Assembly (NCBI RefSeq): GCF_036511935.1
Contig: NZ_AP028878.1
Location: forward strand, 2,604,001-2,668,000
From: Marinobacter nanhaiticus D15-8W
GTDB lineage: Bacteria; Pseudomonadota; Gammaproteobacteria; Pseudomonadales; Oleiphilaceae
DNA length: 64,000 nucleotides
Reading direction: 5' to 3'
In this document: positions 60,893 through 64,000 of the stretch, piece by piece
Numbering within the stretch: position 1 is the stretch's first letter
Layout of the letters: every line of letters begins with the position of its first letter
The notes under the pieces: generated by a model
The model's input: the letters and a program-made list of their open reading frames with translations, nothing else
Told to the model about the DNA's origin: nothing
Database searches by the model: none
Translations under genes and position numbers: made by a program

Positions 60893-63800
60893 TTTGACGC
60901 TCTCCTTTCGGGTCCAGGAAGATCGTGCTGCAGATTTCCGCTTCGACGACTTCGCCATTATCGAGGGGGTAGTAAACGATATCGCCATCCCGATTGTGGC
61001 CATTGCGGATCAATCCCATGGCGATGGAACGTTTCAGGTTGGCGCTGTAATAGCTCGAGGTGACATGTCCCAGCATGCGCATTGGCTTGGGCTGGTTCGG
61101 ATCGTTGACGGCCTGGGCGCCTTCCGGCAGTACGATGGCAGGGTTACGGGTTTTCAGGCCAACCAGTTGCTTGCGATCGGGGCGCACGCAATCCTCCCGC
61201 TTCATGCCACGCTTGCCAATGAAGCTGAAGGGCTTGTCCTCCTTGACGGCCCAGCTCATGCCGAGGTCATAGGGATGCACAGAGCCATCGGTATCCTGGC
61301 CGGCAATGATGAAACCCTTTTCCGCGCGCAGGATGTGCATGGTCTCGGTACCGTAGGGTGTGAGCTCGTATTTGGCGCCATGCTCAAACAAGGCTTCCCA
61401 GACGTGCAGGCCATAATTCGCCTGTACATTGATTTCGTATGAGAGTTCGCCTGTGAAGGAAATGCGGAACACCCGGGCGGGCACACCCGCCACGGTACCC
61501 TGGCGCCAGTCCATGAACCTGAAGTTGTCCTTGTCGAGATCGATGTCATCAGTGAGTTCAGACAGGAGTTTGCGTGCGTTCGGCCCCGCGATAGTCATCG
61601 TGGCCCAGTGGTCGGTCACGCTGTTCATGTAGACTTCCAGCTCAGGCCACTCTGTCTGGTGATAGAGTTCCAGCCATTCCAGAACGCCGGCAGCTCCGCC
61701 GGTTGTGGTTGTCATCAGGAAATGGTTCTCGCCCAGGCAGGACGTGACGCCATCATCGAACACCATGCCGTCCTCTTTGCACATCAACCCATAGCGGCAT
61801 TTACCGGGTGCCAGCTTGGCCCAGGCATTGGTATAGATCCGGCCCAGGAACTCGCGGGCGTCTTTGCCCTGGATATCGATCTTGCCAAGGGTGGATGCGT
61901 CGAGAATGCCCACGCTGTTGCGAGTAGCCAGGCATTCACGGTCCAGTGCCTGCTGCATCGTTTCGCCCGGCCTGGGGTAATACCAAGGACGCTTCCATTG
62001 ACCCACGTCTTCGAACAGCGCGCCGTGACTGACATGCCACGCGTGCATTGCGGTATACCGCATGGGATCGAACAGATCATTGCAGTGGCGGCCGACGATA
62101 GCGCCAAAAGTGACTGGCGTGTAGTTGGGCCGGAAGATGGTTGTGCCCGTCTGGGCAATGGTTTGATTCAGCGACTTGGCCGCGACAGCCATTCCATTGA
62201 TGTTGCCGAGCTTGCCCTGGTCCGTACCAAAACCCATCGCGGTATAACGTTTGACGTGTTCGATGGATTCAAACCCCTCTCGCGTCGCCAACTCAATGGC
62301 CGCCGCAGTGACGTCGGTCTGGAAGTCTACAAACTGCTTGGGAGCCCGGCTGTTCGGTTTATGGTGGGGGACGCAAAACAGGGCCATCGGGCGCAGTTCC
62401 GCTGCGATTTCGGTGGACGGCACCGGAAGAGGTTCCGTGGGATAGCCTGCGCGGGTTGCCGCCAGAGCGCCGACTTCTGCGCCATTTTCGAGGCATTTAT
62501 CCAATCGGAACCGCCCGGTCACCGCTCCCGCTACGAGCTGCTTCTGTACCGTACTGCCAGGTACGAAACCGATAACGTCATCGTCCCAGACGGGACGACT
62601 ACCGGTGTGGCATGACAAGTGAACCACCGGACTCCAGCCACCGGAGGTCGCCAGGGTATCGCAAGCCAATAGCTGGTCGCTTCCGGCAACCTGACTGCCA
62701 TCAGCGCTAAGTCCGCACAGGACGGCCCCCTGGACCCGTTTGCGACCCCGCGCTTCAATGACGGCGTGGCCGGTATGTAATTTAATACCCCGACGGCGGG
62801 CTTCATCCTGTCGGGTGCCGCCCACACCCTGCCGTGAATCCACGATAGCCACGACTTCGCGACCGGCATCCTGCCAGTCAAACGCGGTCTGGTAAGCATT
62901 ATCGTTGGTCGTCATCAATACGAGCCGATGGCCGGGAACGACCGCATAGCGCTTGATATAGGTCGATACTGCTGACGCCAGCATACAGCCCGGCAGGTCA
63001 TTGTTGCCGAACACCAGCGGGCGCTCATGGGCCCCGGTTGCAAGCACGACCCACTTAGCCCTGACCCGATGCATGCGCTGGCGTGACTGGTTGGCCGGGG
63101 CCCTGTCGCCAAGGTGATCGGTGCGGCGTTCGTGGATCGTCAGGAAATTATGGTCGTGGTACCCATTGACGGTCGAGCGGGGCAGCAGCAGTACGTTGGC
63201 GTTACCCGCCAGTTCATCAAGCGCCGTCTTAACCCAATCGGCTGCCGGTCTGCCGTCGATGGATTCACTGCTATCCAGCAACGAACCGCCCATTTCGGGC
63301 TGTTCATCGGCTAGAATCACCCGGGCGCCGGAACGACCAGCAGACAGGGCAGCCGCTAACCCGGCAGGCCCCGCGCCAACGATGAGGACGTCCGCGTGGT
63401 GGTTAAGGTGATCGTACGTATCCACATCCGGGAGCCGTGGTGAGCGACCAAGACCGGCGGCTTTGCGGATATATTTCTCGTAGGTTTCCCATGCGGCCTG
63501 CGGGAACATGAAGGTCTTATAGTAAAACCCGGGGGGCAGCATGCGTCCGAACAGGGCGCCGATGACGCCAAGGAAGTCGAAGTTCAGATTCGGCCAACCA
63601 CTGGTGGGTTCGCTGACCAGGCCTTCGAACAGTTCCTGCTGGGTTGCCCGGACATTCGGTGTCTGTGTGGCCTCTGTTGCGCCGACCTGGAAGATCGCAT
63701 TCGGCTCCTCGGCGCCTGCAGCAACGACGCCTCGTGGTCGGCTGTACTTGAAGCTGCGCCCGACGATATCAACGCCATTGGCCAGCAGCGCCGAGGCCAG

Positions 63801-63905
63801 CGTATCGCCCGCGAATCCCTGGTAGGTCTGGCCGTTGAACGTAAACGTTAGCGGCCGGTTGCGATCGATTCTGCCACCACGCTCGATACGGTTGGGTTGG
63901 TTCAT
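60885..63905 (-). CDS. soxA: Sarcosine oxidase alpha subunit SoxA
   Basis: Large subunit (1006 aa) that oxidises sarcosine with THF to glycine, H2O2 and 5,10-methylene-THF. Domain order is a ferredoxin-like N-terminus (FNGQTYQGFAGDTLASALLA), a dinucleotide-binding domain with DVLIVGAGPAGLAAALSAGRSGARV at about 173-197, a second nucleotide site, then an aminomethyltransferase/folate-binding C-terminal half with TNAWAKLAPGKCRYGLM and GELSYEINVQANYG. Full length, no frameshift. GAGGGG precedes the ATG; soxD ends 10 bases upstream. Confidence 0.95.
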   Translation of the reverse strand: MNQPNRIERGGRIDRNRPLTFTFNGQTYQGFAGDTLASALLANGVDIVGRSFKYSRPRGVVAAGAEEPNAIFQVGATEATQTPNVRATQQELFEGLVSEPTSGWPNLNFDFLGVIGALFGRMLPPGFYYKTFMFPQAAWETYEKYIRKAAGLGRSPRLPDVDTYDHLNHHADVLIVGAGPAGLAAALSAGRSGARVILADEQPEMGGSLLDSSESIDGRPAADWVKTALDELAGNANVLLLPRSTVNGYHDHNFLTIHERRTDHLGDRAPANQSRQRMHRVRAKWVVLATGAHERPLVFGNNDLPGCMLASAVSTYIKRYAVVPGHRLVLMTTNDNAYQTAFDWQDAGREVVAIVDSRQGVGGTRQDEARRRGIKLHTGHAVIEARGRKRVQGAVLCGLSADGSQVAGSDQLLACDTLATSGGWSPVVHLSCHTGSRPVWDDDVIGFVPGSTVQKQLVAGAVTGRFRLDKCLENGAEVGALAATRAGYPTEPLPVPSTEIAAELRPMALFCVPHHKPNSRAPKQFVDFQTDVTAAAIELATREGFESIEHVKRYTAMGFGTDQGKLGNINGMAVAAKSLNQTIAQTGTTIFRPNYTPVTFGAIVGRHCNDLFDPMRYTAMHAWHVSHGALFEDVGQWKRPWYYPRPGETMQQALDRECLATRNSVGILDASTLGKIDIQGKDAREFLGRIYTNAWAKLAPGKCRYGLMCKEDGMVFDDGVTSCLGENHFLMTTTTGGAAGVLEWLELYHQTEWPELEVYMNSVTDHWATMTIAGPNARKLLSELTDDIDLDKDNFRFMDWRQGTVAGVPARVFRISFTGELSYEINVQANYGLHVWEALFEHGAKYELTPYGTETMHILRAEKGFIIAGQDTDGSVHPYDLGMSWAVKEDKPFSFIGKRGMKREDCVRPDRKQLVGLKTRNPAIVLPEGAQAVNDPNQPKPMRMLGHVTSSYYSANLKRSIAMGLIRNGHNRDGDIVYYPLDNGEVVEAEICSTIFLDPKGERQNV

Positions 63906-63915
63906 GGTTCGCCCC

Positions 63916-64000
63916 TCAGGCCTGCTGTGTATCGTTGGTTAGGGTCACGCTGGGCTTTTCGCCGATCCGGTATGTTTCCAGGATCTCGTAGCTCTGGGTG
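63916..64000 (-). CDS. soxD: Sarcosine oxidase delta subunit SoxD (3' end only)
   Basis: The reverse strand encodes the C-terminal 27 residues of a protein, ending SYEILETYRIGEKPSVTLTN-type sequence and TGA at 63918-63916, which matches the end of SoxD (zinc-binding small subunit). The rest lies outside the window. Position directly before soxA fits the standard soxBDAG order. Confidence 0.8.
   Translation of the reverse strand, partial: TQSYEILETYRIGEKPSVTLTNDTQQA

Overview
The window looks like chromosome of a free-living, probably marine, gammaproteobacterium of the Marinobacter/Oceanospirillales type. That placement is inferred from gene content and protein style; no rRNA or tRNA gene is present to fix it. 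The DNA is GC-rich and densely coded. Most operons are joined by 4-bp ATGA overlaps, and almost every gene can be assigned a family. No phage, plasmid or CRISPR signature was seen.

Layout. (1) 0.2-8.3 kb: a non-phosphorylative L-arabinose operon, with an AraFGH importer, an IlvD/Edd-type L-arabonate dehydratase, an AraD1/GguC-like enzyme and an alpha-ketoglutarate semialdehyde dehydrogenase. (2) 8.5-9.5 kb: a stand-alone fabH. (3) 9.9-19.9 kb: a secreted sulfatase and an exported HAD phosphatase joined to a MoxR-DUF58-DUF4381-BatA-BatB-BatD operon, then a CorA-type transporter. (4) 20.0-34.1 kb: a putrescine/GABA region (PuuC-, PuuA- and PuuB-like enzymes, a class I amidotransferase in the PuuD position, a SpuC-like aminotransferase, GabT, GabD, an NhaC-family transporter, and LuxR and LysR regulators). 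Two of its promoter regions carry a TATACCCC..GGGGTATA palindrome. (5) 34.4-46.9 kb: an acyl-CoA ligase/thioesterase/hydrolase operon, a LivGFKHM importer and a merR-AhpD-like-acyl-CoA ligase operon. All three promoter regions share a GTTTACGTnnACGTAAAC operator, so they look like one MerR (LiuR-like) regulon. (6) 47.1-49.0 kb: a lipase-chaperone-like helical protein paired with an SGNH lipoprotein. (7) 49.3-54.9 kb: a selenometabolite cluster. It holds an EgtB/SenA-like non-heme-iron enzyme, an OvoA-C-terminal-like methyltransferase, the selenosugar synthase SenB and a flavoprotein-SelD fusion. (8) 55.3-59.2 kb: an unknown kinase-like gene, an MDR dehydrogenase, and a divergent cupin/LysR pair. 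(9) 59.2-64.0 kb: purU with soxG, soxA and the 3' end of soxD (sarcosine oxidation).

The most interesting part is region 7. An EgtB-like C-Se/C-S bond-forming enzyme is translationally coupled to a stand-alone methyltransferase that resembles the C-terminal domain of ovothiol synthase. senB and selD lie next to it, and no egtD (hercynine-forming methyltransferase) is present. This matches the expected gene set for ovoselenol (an N-methyl-5-selenohistidine) better than for selenoneine or ergothioneine.

A roughly 100-bp dispersed palindromic element occurs at four loci. Three lie between convergent genes. One of these is tandemly amplified together with the 3' end of a gene. Another is split by a MITE-like insertion that itself contains an IS481-family element. 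The fourth lies inside the selenium cluster.
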